The notes beneath the pieces were generated by a model. That model had not been told where the DNA came from and did not search any database. It saw only the letters and a program-made list of their open reading frames with translations. This document shows, one piece after another, positions 48,881 through 60,435 of a DNA stretch of 64,000 nucleotides. The number at the start of each line of letters is the position of its first letter. The stretch's first letter is position 1. The position numbers were made by a program, and so were the translations under genes. This DNA comes from Steromphala cineraria. Taxonomy: Eukaryota > Mollusca > Gastropoda > Trochida > Trochidae. The stretch covers positions 61,636,239 through 61,700,238 of the forward strand of contig OU744723.1 of NCBI GenBank assembly GCA_916613615.1, given 5' to 3'.

Positions 48881-49842
48881 AATACAATGCAACCACAGAA
48901 TCTCTGATTTCAGTGTATACAAATGTAGGTAAAATGTGACTTCAATCGTTTTGGGTAAATAATAAAGGGATCCTATCTCATTAAAGTGAGAACAAACATG
49001 GCACTGATTCCTATGATAGCTTTTGAATTTGTTGTATGCTGGGCAGAGGAAATGACAAATACAATTAATCCCTTTAGAATGAATCAACCCTGTCAAATTC
49101 TAAGCACATTGCCGCACTTTTTGTACTGCCCCTAAGATATCAAATGATGGGTGATTTAAAGGATAAATGGAATTTGCCCATGTATCCAGTCTCATTAAAA
49201 TAAGGTCAAACTTTTCACTGATACCATGTTGAGGTTATTGTATTGTCCCTAGGAGTTCAATGTTGTGTGAGGATTTAAATAGCCCAATCCCCATCAACTC
49301 TAGATAATACGTTTGTGTTAGACCAAAGGATAAATGTAGAACTGTAGAATTTGGTGACCAGTTTGATCAGATTTTAATGAGATTGAAGGAAGATCAGGAC
49401 CAACTTTACTAACTGTATAACAAACCTATTCATACACATTTGGAGATGGCAAAAAGGGTAGATTTCACATATTAATTTTTAATTTTTAATTAAAAATTAT
49501 TATCCTTTAGTTATCTAAATAAATCTTGTACTGCAATATAGTGAAATGTCACAACCGACCAGGTTTAGCATTGTTCAAAGTAAACAAACCAATGAACATG
49601 TCTTGGGAACTTCCTGTCATTCTCTTCCTTATTAATATTCATGAGCTTGTCACGTGCAATTTCGCGGGAAACCTATCCCTACAATAACAAACAAGTTTGA
49701 TCCAAAATCGGTAATCATATCCACCATTTACCACTACCTGATCCTATACAGATATCAGCTGACTAGTTTATCAAACCCCAAAGTTAGATGGCTGACATTA
49801 CGCTGTTGACAAAGCCTAAAACACTCGAGCTGCCATACTCAC

Positions 49843-49966
49843 CTCGTAATGCTGTTTCAATGGCAGGGTCTTGCCTTGGTTCCTCTTGGGAAGACAGGCA
49901 CCGTTGCAAGGGATATCTCGTGATTTCGTCTTTGCAAGTCTCATCAAAATACTTGTTTAAAACGCC
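49843..49966 (-). CDS. Candidate coding exon, minus strand, unrecognised
   Basis: An acceptor (TATTGTGTTATAG) and a consensus donor (CGAG|GTGAGT) bound 124 bp that is fully open in one frame: GVLNKYFDETCKDEITRYPL, then QRCLSSQEEPRQDPAIETAL. It is acidic, with two cysteines, and ends in phase 1. A promoter-like zone lies 300-500 bp upstream on this strand (50.1-50.4 kb, with GTCACGTGAT at about 50110). I recognise no family, and the next exon to the left is not certain. The frame at 41824 does not join it directly. Confidence 0.45.
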
Positions 49967-50361
49967 CTATAACACAATATCTGAATTAATCAATAAACTT
50001 CACAAGATTTAGGTTCTTTAAGATTAGCTCTGAAATTACATTTCCAAAACACCCCATCACTCGGCCAAAACTCTTTCTGAAATGCTGGCACGCGAGCGCG
50101 TGCAAAGATGTCACGTGATCATCAAAAATGTCACATTTTTTTTCTAACTTATATCAAATCCGCGTCCATCTATCAATTCTTTCCTAACTTTTAAAAAGAA
50201 GGATTTCCGTCGACCTAGTATGTGTTTTCTCTGTAAAAAAAAGGTTTGTTACCATGGGAACAGCTAACTTGACCAATGAGGCACCAGTGTCTAAAATCTG
50301 GGTCAGCTTGATGGACAGCTCGGATGCACTAAGCACCGTCCTCGAGCGGGTGCGGCGCTTG

Positions 50362-50440
50362 CCGTTATAAGTACGCAAGTTCCAAAACAATCAGTCACTT
50401 CTTGGTAATCAACAAAAATCAAACAAACTCGGCGGTAGTT
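50362..50440 (+). promoter_or_regulatory. TATA-type promoter and first non-coding exon candidate
   Basis: TTATAAG at about 50364-50370 is followed 20-30 bp later by pyrimidine-rich CAGTCACTTC, then a short leader ending AAAC|GTAAGT near 50440. CCAAT (GACCAATGAG, about 50269) lies upstream. The minus-strand exon at 49.9 kb points away from here, so the zone could be divergent. No coding exon downstream was identified. Confidence 0.4.
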
Positions 50441-51011
50441 AAACGTAAGTTTCAGCTATTGCCGTCAAGGTATATTATTTCTTATGTATTATTATATCTT
50501 TGCTTAACAAATTTAAAGACACCAACCCTCTAAACTTAAAATCAATTAAAAAATCATAATATTCATATACTTCAATTAATGTTTGAGTTCGGCAAATCGA
50601 AGTTAAAAGAAAGACAAAGTTCGAAGTTTTAAAGATAAAATATCATGTTTGGGAAAAAGTAAACATTATAATCATAAAAAACAGAACTTTGAATCTTCAT
50701 AGGTTTCAATGAGGTGAATTGCATATTCTTAGATCAAGCTATTCAAAGGATTTTTATTTATATTCAAATTGTTAATAAAACAGACCTTATATAAGTTTTG
50801 ATAATGTAATTAAAATGTTCAAACGTTAATCATGTATCAATTGGTGGTTATTTAAATTTGTATTAATCCATTACTGCCATCTGCCGTTGTGGGAATTCGT
50901 AATTACTATAATAATATAACTTTTTTGGTCAATTAAATTCAATAAAAGCATATAAAATCGCAATCGCTGTTGTCCTGACTGTATCTTATATAGTGAGAAC
51001 GATGTTTACAA

Positions 51012-51146
51012 ACACAATATTAGCTCACGCTTTTGTTGTATCAGCCAATGGGAGCAGGAGGTTGCATGCAGACGTTACACTGAATCATAGTAGAAACGAT
51101 TTCAACACAATCTTAGCTCACGCTGTTGTTGTGACAGCCAATGGGC
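51012..51146 (+). promoter_or_regulatory. Duplicated CCAAT-box module
   Basis: Two about 42-bp copies (51012-51053 and 51105-51146) each contain TTAGCTCACGC and end in CAGCCAATGGG, a textbook NF-Y site (CCAAT at 51045 and 51138, 93 bp apart). The unit is otherwise unique in the window. The open frame spanning it is probably incidental. The target gene is not identified. Confidence 0.45.
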
Positions 51147-51199
51147 GAGCTAGGCGATCGCATGTATGGGGTCGCCTGTTCTGAGGTATTGTCGTTTTT

Positions 51200-51985
51200 T
51201 ATTTATTTGGACGTAAATACTTTGTTTTAAAACTTAAATAAATAGTGGAAAACTTAAAAATTATTTCATAACATGATTTGCTTTTTGTTAACTTTTCCCG
51301 CTTAGAGGAAATGCGTTTTTTAAAGTTCCAAACATCAACATGTCAGCCATCGCTGTTTGAGAGGCATTTTAGAAGTTTTTAAAAGTTGGTTATAACGAAA
51401 CAACGAGTTTATGGATGATCAACATCCTCATTGTGGAAATAAGGGATGTTTCCGGTATAGATCCATATATCGTTTTCAAGCATGTTGTCTGCAATACAAA
51501 AAAAGTTGACCATCCATAGAATTTCTTGCATTCTTGATTTCAAGATTCATTAATATATAATATTAAAATTAGTGTCTCTAGCCTTGTAATCTTATTATTC
51601 TAGTTCAGTATTTTAATTCCCCTGTTTTGAACATTTAATGAATGTATTTTGCAACTTAGAGGAGGAACATTCTTTTTACAGATAGTTTTTATATTTTATT
51701 TCACACATGAAATATGATAAATCAAGCTTGAAAATATACAGTCGAGAGATTTTTATAAAACTTTTTCAGCACAATATTGATTTAGTTAGTAGTTAGCTCT
51801 TTCTTGTACAAAGACAGTTTCAATATCCAAAAAGAGTTTGTTAAACTTTGATCAAAAATATAAATTATTCGACACCGTCCCCTTGGGATTCGTTGCTGTC
51901 ACCCGGGATTTTTCAATAACTTACCGTATTTCAAAAAGGAGGATAGAGGGGTTGATGTGTGTACAATTTGAATGAACGAGGAATA
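51200..51985. other. Gene-free spacer
   Basis: I see no gene or organised repeat. Confidence 0.4.
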
Positions 51986-51989
51986 CATA

Positions 51990-52930
51990 CAGTCAGTTAT
52001 TCTAGAAATATTTTGATTCAAGCGACAGATGTCGCATCCCTTGTGGCTATTTTATTTATGAGTGCACATATGCAAAATATACATGGCAGTCAAGACAATT
52101 CTCTCCTCAATACATTGGTGAAATAATTTCAGAAATATATGGAATGGTTCGGAAGATATCAAGCCCGGAATAAGAGTATATACAGTCAGTTATTCTAGAA
52201 ATATTTTGATTTTTGCCACAGATGTCACATCCTTCGTTGCTACTTTATTCATGAGTGCACATGTGCAAATTAAACATGGCAGTCAAGACATTTCTCTCCT
52301 CAATACATTGGTAAAATAATTTCAGAAATAAATGGAATGGTTCGGAAGATATCAAGCCCGTAATAAGAGTATTTACAGTCAGTTATTCTAGAAATATTTT
52401 GAATTTTGCCACAAATGTCGCATCCTTCGTTGCTACTTTATTCATGAGTGCACATATGCAAAATATACATGGCAGCGAAGACAATTCTCTCCTCAATACA
52501 TTGGTGAAATAATTTCAAAAATATATGGAATGGTTCGAAAGATATCAAGCCCGTAATAAGAGAATTTACAGTCAGTTATTCTAGAAATACTTTGATTTTT
52601 GCCACAGATGTCGCACCCCTCGTCGCTACTTTATTCATGAGTGCACATATGCAAATTATACATGGAACTCACGACAATTCTCTCCTCAATACATTGGTGA
52701 AGTAATTTCAGAAATATATGGAATGGTTTGTAAGATATCAAGCCCGGAATAAGAGTACATACAGTCAGTTATTCTAGAAATATTTTGATTTTTGCCACAG
52801 ATGTCGCATCCTTCGTTGCTACTTTATTCATGAGTGCACATGTGCAAATTAAACATGGCAGCCAAGACAATTCTCTCCTCAATACATTGGTGAAATAATT
52901 TCAGAAATATATGGAATGGTTCGGAAGCTA
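51990..52930. repeat. 193-bp tandem array, about 5 copies
   Basis: CAGTCAGTTATTCTAGAAATA recurs near 51993, 52187, 52380, 52570 and 52765. Each unit also carries GCCACAGATGTCGCATCC, ATTCATGAGTGCACAT and CTCTCCTCAATACATTGGTG. Copies are about 90-95% alike. Confidence 0.92.
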
Positions 52931-53189
52931 GGCCCATATAGAAATAGTGTTCACACAGTAGTACAGGCGTGTATATCTGTCCAGTGTTTGAATATTTAGC
53001 AGAAGTTCTGCATTACTCAATAATTTTGCTCCCTCGCAAGACGTTGGTTGCACCAATCCTAATCACGGGCTAGTATAAGCCTCCCTGTTGTGTGTCCAAT
53101 GTGAAATGAGATCCGGTTTAAATATGTATACAGCATAATACGTTTTAAAAAGGACAACTATAGAGTTTATTGTAGGTAGATGCATAGAA

Positions 53190-53515
53190 AGACCCCCCCC
53201 CCCCCCCCCTAACCCCATCACACCCCCCCCCCCCCCCCCCCCACCCCCTCCCTCCAAAAAGCGCAAACAGAGCATGGGTAAATTCATGGAACGGACGTGA
53301 ACCCCATACAAAAAAAACCCACTCCTAACCCCCCACCGCTAGCCTCTACTCCCCTACTCTAACAAGGTCACATCACGAGCCAGGGGTAGGTTCGTAACAA
53401 CCCCAACTGATACTAATACTACTACTAATAATAATCATAATCATAATCATAATCATAATAATAATAATAATAATAAAATAATTTAAAACAATAAATAATA
53501 ATAATAAATAATAAA
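53190..53515. repeat. Poly-C tracts and ATC/AAT microsatellite
   Basis: Two long C runs (about 53190-53208 and 53224-53242) are followed by (ATCATA)n and (AAT)n near 53405-53515. The minus strand of the C runs is G-rich and could form quadruplexes. The glycine-rich open frame on the minus strand is an artefact of the runs. Confidence 0.85.
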
Positions 53516-54102
53516 AAAGCCTTCAAATTCGGCAAGCTACAGATCAATACAAGCAATTAATTATCTAAGACAGTTTAACTAAATCATTTCAGAGAACAGC
53601 CGTTTTGAATAAGTTATATATCACCATTTTGTGCAATAATTCCATATTTCAGTGATCGACGTGTGGAGCAAACAATGCTAAAAGTACGAGCGGTTCTGTG
53701 AAGGAATGAATTAAGATTTTCCGTCTTAAAATGTAATGCCAGTTGTGAACGAAATTGAGTGTGTCTACATCTAGTGATTTACACATGACCAGTATTTTTT
53801 ACTGCAGAGTGGAGGAATGCGAGCGTTGAAAATAATAATATTCATAACTAAAAATAATGTTAAATTGCAGTAGAAATGTTATGGACAAAGCCCTCTCTGA
53901 AAAAAGGGGAAATCTATTATTTGTGAAACTTTGAAATTATTGGCACCATTTAGTGCAGAGCCGATCTTCATGTTTCACTGTTTCAAGTTGAACCCGCCCA
54001 GCCACTGGCAGCCAGTGTTGACGGACAGAGCGACGAACGGACGTGGGTGACTTAGTGCAAGGGACCAAACTTTGATTTCTGCCTGGATATGAAGTGGCCG
54101 TT

Positions 54103-55669
54103 ATGGAGATAAAGATCTACAAGATGACCATTCAAGAGGGACGTGTACTGTCGATTATTGGAAGGATATTCTCTACTGATTTCAAGCGATCACAGCCAGT
54201 GACGTTTCCAGCGATGCCCAGAAGAGGGCTGCTCTTTCTTGGTACTGTGTCAACAGCATGGTGGCTTTGTTTACATTCGCGTCTCGCATCAGTGTTTTGG
54301 ATGGCATCGGAGGGATTGCTGCACACGGTGAAAGAATGTTGTGTGATTCATTTGAAGTGGATTACCTACACTATCTTTATGGATTTATCTGCTTGCCTAG
54401 AAGGTAGGATTTCTAAATATAGGTAGGAAAATATAAAGATCTGTGTTTTCTATATTTTGCTTTGATGATTCAACTATATAGCTACAGGACACATTTGCAA
54501 TAAAGTTAGTTTGAAATAATTAATTTTAAATTTTTACACAATTAGATTGCACAAATGATACGTTTGTTTTGGCATGTGACAGGTTATTTTCTATGAAAAA
54601 TAGACTTGCCCCTGACCTTCCTCTTTTGTTTATTTCTGACAGCACCCCTACTAACGGGAAATATTTTAGTAATGTTCTAGGGGCTTTATTTGCCTCCGTC
54701 GACTATGTCTTGTTATAAATTTTGACATGAATGAGACTAAAGTTTGTACAGAGATGTGGGCGGGGCTAGCTGCTGTTATATTCCTACGTCATAAGTAGTC
54801 CAAAAAATAAGAAAAAGAGTGCGAACTTTTTATAATAAAACCAAACATTTCTTAGATTTTTAAGTCTTGTAATCACAATGGATCTGCATTTTACTGCTAA
54901 TAGCACATTTTGGCTGGTTTTGGTTAGAAATCTTTACAATGACTTTTACAAGTTTTTTCTGATTTTGACAGCAAAGTCGAGATTTCAACTTCTAGTTTGT
55001 TCATATTTTGCTGCGTCATCGTGGCTCAGTTGCCCCGGGCCTAGACTTTGTCGGGTTGAAATTTTTTTAGGTAAGTATTTCCAAAACAGGAAGAGTTCAA
55101 AACAATTTTTCAGTGATACAAAATACATTTGATATCTCTTTTAATTTTTAGAGCGGGAAGTTGAAATTGTAGATGATTTAGGCAGTAAAGATTATGGATT
55201 TTGTAGTCATGGGCGAGTGGGTAGCACTGCCATATTTGGTAAAAAAATAATTCATATTTCTTTTGCCAAAATAAACATTTGCACAGATTTCTCATACACA
55301 ATTTTACATTCGTTGTTTTATGCACATTTTTCTCTACTACTATGTTAATTCTGATGGAAAATTGTGATCATGACTTTTTGAAGATTTTTAGATTTTCCAA
55401 ATAATTTTCTGCCGTGGGTTGAGCTCGTCTGTCGGCAGTGGACGTGGTCACGTGACTTTGTTTACAACTCTGACTGGAACTGGTCACGTGACTTGATTCA
55501 CGGCTGCTTTGTGAAAGTTATATGGCAGTAAGTTATCTTGTCTTTTCATCTTCTTCTGATTTACTGTTTATGTTTTGACAGTGAATTAGAAGTCCAGAAG
55601 TGTTACACAACGTCTCCTAGAAGAACAGTTCCAGTGCATGCACTATGTAAGTCATCCGTCCCGACCTGA
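54103..55669 (+). CDS. Five-exon gene model A (plus strand), unrecognised protein
   Basis: Exons 54103-54403, 54972-55070, 55152-55238, 55392-55527 and 55582-55669 have GT-AG borders, and their phases (1,1,1,2) agree, giving one open frame from ATG 54103 to TGA 55667-55669. Exon 1 encodes MEIKIYKMTIQEGRVLSIIG and a hydrophobic stretch RRGLLFLGTVSTAWWLCL that could be a membrane or signal anchor. Exon 3 gives REVEIVDDLGSKDYGFCSHG. Exon 4 gives LPWVELVCRQWTWSRDFVYN and repeats SRD. I know no such family. Against it: exon 4 holds two promoter-like palindromes and could be a first exon; exon 2 ends in a T-run directly before GTAAGT; and a different frame of exon 5 continues into the next exon (model B). 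Phase agreement over four junctions favours coding, but only moderately. Confidence 0.4.
55447..55492 (+). promoter_or_regulatory. Pair of GTCACGTGAC palindromes
   Basis: Perfect 10-bp palindromes lie at 55447-55456 and 55483-55492, 36 bp apart. GTCACGTGAC is the CLEAR-type E-box bound by MiT/TFE factors and also by USF and Myc-family proteins. A consensus donor (GGCA|GTAAGT) follows at 55527, as expected if this is the edge of a promoter and a first exon. In model A the same bases are coding. Confidence 0.55.
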
Positions 55670-57167
55670 ACGAAGGTAAGTGAGCTTGTTTACCTTTCAT
55701 TGATCAGCTGATTGACATGTTTACTGTATTAGAACCTATTAAAAGAATTATTTCTGAGTAAATCAACGCTTAGCACCTGACCAAATGTGCTTGTCATTTG
55801 ATGATTTTGAAATATATATTTATATATTGTATTTAGAGATAGAAATAAAATCAGAATTTAGGAAAATTCAATTTTATAGGCCTAATGTTATTATTTACAA
55901 TTAAGAACAGTTTGCAATGACACATAGCCTAGTTAAACACGAGCCCTAATATGTTGTAGACAATCACATCACTGTAAGATATTCTGATAGGTTACTCTCT
56001 TGAAATATACTGTTTAATAACAACTGTTACTCTTATAAAATTTGTATCTTCTTAAGAAATAAAAAGGCTCAGCTGTGATGAATGCAGTCACATACTGTGT
56101 AGCTTTTGCACAAGGCATAACATTTTTTATCATTCGATATAATCTGATAGTATCATATCTTGAGATGTACTGTTTTTGTGTAATGTCAAATGGCCTAGGA
56201 AGCTGTAGCTCAATTGACCACTATCAGTTGCAGTCAAGTTCAGCAACAACGAGTGCGGCCACCTGACCAATCTAAATAATTTTAGATCAACAGGTTTTAT
56301 ATTTGGTCATACTGTTGATCTAACATTGGCCCGTAAGGCAGGTCGTCCCGGTGACCTCTGACATCAGCCTCTCGGCCAATCAGAAAACTTGCCCTAGCTC
56401 GCTGGAAGTTAAAAAATTCAGCAGCGCATCTTTTGAAATTGATGATGTTCGGAGCTTTGTCATTCGGAGCGGATTGCTTGGATGTATTAATAGATTAGAT
56501 TTTTTCATTTTGAAATGATTTAGCGTATTTGCTAGTTGTCGATGACAAATGATAATTGCACGTCGCACAGATACTAACGTGGCGAATAATAATCACAAAG
56601 TTAGAGCTTGATAAATGCCAATATCTGCGAAAATCCATATGCAAGGGGAGGTAACTCCTTTTTTATCAAACTCGTTTATACTAATTTATTTCATTGTCAT
56701 CCAAATAATGTTTAAAAAAGTGATTTTTGTCAATCATAAAACTAAAAATATTTCATACAACCAAAATAAAATCAACCTATTGATATTTTTCTTATCAGTA
56801 TCGAAAACAAGATTTATTTTTCACAATGCACACTGTTATTGAGAACAGGCCATAAGCCATCATATATTGCTTCCGTTCATTCTTTGAAATAGCGACTATG
56901 AACTGTTTGTAACGTCGAATTTGATTGATCAAATCGCGAATTCCTTATTTGCATACGAAAGGTCACCGGGACGACCTCTCACACTGGTCAATGTTAGATC
57001 AACAGTATGACAAAATAAAAAATCTGTTGATCTAAATTTATTTAGATTGCCACCTGACCGGAATGGGATTGATGACCCAAGATGCTGTCCAGTACAGGCT
57101 GGGACTTTGAAGGATGTCTCCCTGCCAGACACGAGACATGACTTGAGAGACATACAGTGTTTACCTG
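55638..57167 (+). CDS. Gene model B: 5' part of a gene whose exon is split by a transposon
   Basis: Starting at ATG 55638, the frame MHYVSHPSRPER runs to donor CGAAG|GTAAGT (55675, phase 2). It joins the acceptor ATCAGTTGCAG (exon from 56234) in frame and reads SQVQQQRVRPPD up to the insertion at 56269. After the insertion it continues DRNGIDDPRCCPVQAGTLKD and VSLPDTRHDLRDIQCLPG to donor CCTG|GTGAGT (57167, phase 1). The coding text is proline-, arginine- and cysteine-containing with no domain I recognise. Upstream, this frame meets TAG at 55587, so ATG 55638 would be the start and the exon at 55392-55527 a leader. Later exons are not identified; the 150-bp array follows directly. Models A and B use different frames of the same exon and cannot both be the main product. 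Confidence 0.4.
56269..57048. mobile_element. 780-bp Mutator-like (MULE) non-autonomous element inside an exon
   Basis: Long terminal inverted repeats of about 88 bp (56269-56357 and 56961-57048) begin AATCTAAATAA and include GTCATACTGTTGATCTAAC and GGTCGTCCCGGTGACC. GCCACCTGACC is duplicated exactly at 56258-56268 and 57049-57059. An 11-bp target duplication with roughly 90-bp inverted repeats is typical of the Mutator superfamily; that name is inferred. The element has no transposase. Its right terminus ends AAATTTATTTAG|ATT, a usable 3' splice site. Confidence 0.88.
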
Positions 57168-57289
57168 GTGAGTGTCTTTCTTCAGATTATGCCGCTCTTC
57201 ACTCAGTCATTATCATTACAAAAGGAACTTGAAATTGTTCGCTTATATCATGTACCATTTGAAGATTGCTCTTTACAGTATCATTAGAT

Positions 57290-60200
57290 AACATGTTTGT
57301 ATCAATTGATGGCAGGTCAATCTCATTAAAACAATAATCTCAAATTTGCTCACATTATTCATATAAAACTGGTAAATAACTCTTTAATGATATCGGGTAC
57401 TCGGCTAGGACATGAGGTGTCTCCCTGGGTTGTGAATTCTTTTAAATAGGGTTAATCGATATCTTATCAATCTCATTGAATTAAGATCATACATTTGATC
57501 ACTTTATTCATTCATAGATCTCACTTTTAAAAGATCTTAAATGGCTGGATAGCTCTCTAATGATCTCAGGTATTCAAGTGAGTCTTTAGATATCTGCATT
57601 TGTTTTTTATCAACACAGCTAATTGATACCCGATCAATCTAATTAAAATTAGATTATCTTAACCCCAGGTAGATATAGCTTAACTGATCTCAGGTATTCA
57701 AGTTAGGGATGATGTTACTTCATGGATAAAGTGTTTGTGTCAATTGATGCCAGGTCAATCTCATTAAAACAATAAGATCTCAAATTAGCTCACATTATTC
57801 ATATACAACTGGTAGATGACTCTTAAATGATCTCGGGAACTCAGCTAGGACATGAGGCGTCTCCCTGGGTTGTGTATTCTTTTGAAAAGGGTCCATTGAT
57901 ATCTGGTAAATCTCATTAAAATGAGGTCATACATTTGATCACTTTATTTATGTAAATCTGGTAGAACACTCTTTAATGATCTCGGACACTTAGCTAGGAC
58001 ATGAGGTGTCTCCCTGGGTTGTGTATTCTTTTAAATGGGTCCATTGATATCTGGTAAATCTCATTAAAATGAGGTTATATATTTGATCACTTTATTTATG
58101 TTAAACTGGTAGATGACTCTTTAATGATCTTGGACACTCAGTTAGGACATGAGGTGTCTCCCTGGGTTGTGTATTCTTTTAAAAAGGGTCCATTGATATC
58201 TGGTAAATCTCATTAAAATGAGGTCATACATTTGATCACTATATTTATGTAAAACTGGTAGATTACTCTTTAATGATCTCGGACACTTAGCTAGGACATG
58301 AGGTGTCTCCCTGGGTTGTGTATACTTTTAAAAAGGGTCCATTGATATCTGGTCAATCTCATTAAAATGAGGTCATATATTTGATCACTTTATCTATGTA
58401 AAACTTGTAGATTACTCTTTAATGATCTCGGACACTCAGCTAGGACATGAGATGTCTCCCTGGATTGTGTAGTCTTTTAAAGGGTCCATTTATATCTGGT
58501 CAATCTCATTAAAATAAGGTCATACATTTGATTACTTTATTTATGTACAACTGATAGATGACTCTTAAATGATCTCGGGCACTAAGCTAGGACATGAGGT
58601 GTCTCCCTGGGTTGTGTATTCTTTTGAAAAGGGTCCATTGATATCTGGTCAATCTCATTAAAATAAGGTTTTACATTTGATCACTTTATTTATGTACAAC
58701 TGGTAGATGACTCTTTAATGATCTTGGACACTCAGCTAGGACATGAGGTGTCTCCCTGGGTTGTGTATTCTTTTGAAAAGGGTCCATTGATATCTGGTCA
58801 ATCTAATTAAAATAAGGTTTTACATTTGATCACTTTATTTATGTACAACTGGTAGATTAGACTTAAATGATCTTGGACACTCAGCTAGGACATGAGGTGT
58901 CTCCCTGGGTTGTGTATTCTTTTGAAAAGGGTCCATTTATATCTGGTCAATCTCATTAAAATAAGGTTATAAATTTGATCACTTTATTTATGTACAACTG
59001 GTAGATGACTCTTTAATGATCTCGGACACTCAGCTAGGACATGAGGTGTCTCCCTGGGTTGTGTATACTTTTAAAAAGGGTCCATTCATATCTGGTAAAT
59101 CTCATTAAACTAAGGTCATACATTTGATCACTTTATTTATGTAAAACTGGTAGATTAGACTTAAATGATCTTGGACACTCAGCTAGGACATGAGGTGTCT
59201 CCCTGGGTTGTGTATTCTTTTGAAAAGGGTCCATTTATATCTGGTCAATCTCATTAAAATAAGGTCATACATTTGATTACTTTATTTATGTACAACTGAT
59301 AGATGACTCTTAAATGATCTCGGGCACTTAGCTAGGACATGAGGTGTCTCCCTGGGTTGTGTATTCTTTTAAAAAGGGTCCATTGATATCTGGTAAATCT
59401 AATTGAAATAAGGTTTTACATTTGATTACTTTATTTATGTACAACTGGTAGATGACTCTTTAATGATCTCGGACACTTAGCTAGGAAATGAGGTGTCTCC
59501 CTGGGTTGTGTAATCTTTTAAAAAGGGTCCATTGATATCTGGTCAATCTCATTAAAATAAGGTCATACATTTGATTACTTTATATATGTACAACTGGTAG
59601 ATGACTCTTTAATGATCTCGGACACTAAGCTAGGACATGAGGTGTCTCCCTGGGTTGTGTATTCTTTTAAAAAGGATCCATTGATATCTGGTCAATCTCA
59701 TTAAAATAAGGTTATACATTTGATCACTTTATTTATGTACAATTGGAAGATGACTCTTTAATGATCTCGGACACTCAGTTAGGACATGAGGTGTCTCCCT
59801 GGGTTGTGTAGTCTTTTAAAAAGGGTCCATTGATATCTGGTCAATCTCATTAAAATAAGGTCATACATTTGATTACTTTATTTATGTACAACTGGTAGAT
59901 GACTCTTTAATGATCTCGGACACTAAGCTAGGACATGAGGTGTCTCCCTGGGTTGTGTATTCTTTTAAAAAGGATCCATTGATATCTGGTCAATCTCATT
60001 AAAATAAGGTTATACATTTGATCACTTTATTTATGTACAATTGGAAGATGACTCTTTAATGATCTCGGACACTCAGTTAGGACATGAGGTGTCTCCCTGG
60101 GTTGTGTATACTTTTAAAAAGGGTCCATTGATATCTGGTCAATCTCATTAAAATGAGGTCATACATTTGATCACTTTATTCATTCATTGCCCTCACTTTT

Positions 60201-60410
60201 AAAGGAACAGGCACTCAAGAAAAACATGTGATTTCTGACCTTGGGCATGTGTAGTTTTTCTAAATGGTCCATTGATAACAGGTCAATCTCACCAAGATAA
60301 GTTCTGAAATTTTTATTCTTGAATGATGTAATGAGTTCAAGTACAGCATGTGGTCCCTGGGCATGTGTAGTTGATAAAACGCTTAATGGCTAGCAGATCA
60401 GTCTCAATGT
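57290..60410. repeat. 150-bp tandem array, about 19-20 copies
   Basis: The monomer contains GGTCCATTGATATCTGGTCA, ATCTCATTAAAATAAGGTCA, ACATTTGATCACTTTATTTA and CATGAGGTGTCTCCCTGGG. Central copies are about 95% alike, and the ends decay. Near 59600-60090 two-monomer blocks repeat almost exactly at about 299 bp. A lone monomer of the same type lies at 63910-64000. Confidence 0.95.
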
Positions 60411-60435
60411 GTATCTATATACCCCTAGTCAAGAA

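Noticed and set aside
53063..53311. Glycine-rich minus-strand protein
   Set aside because: Produced by poly-C runs.
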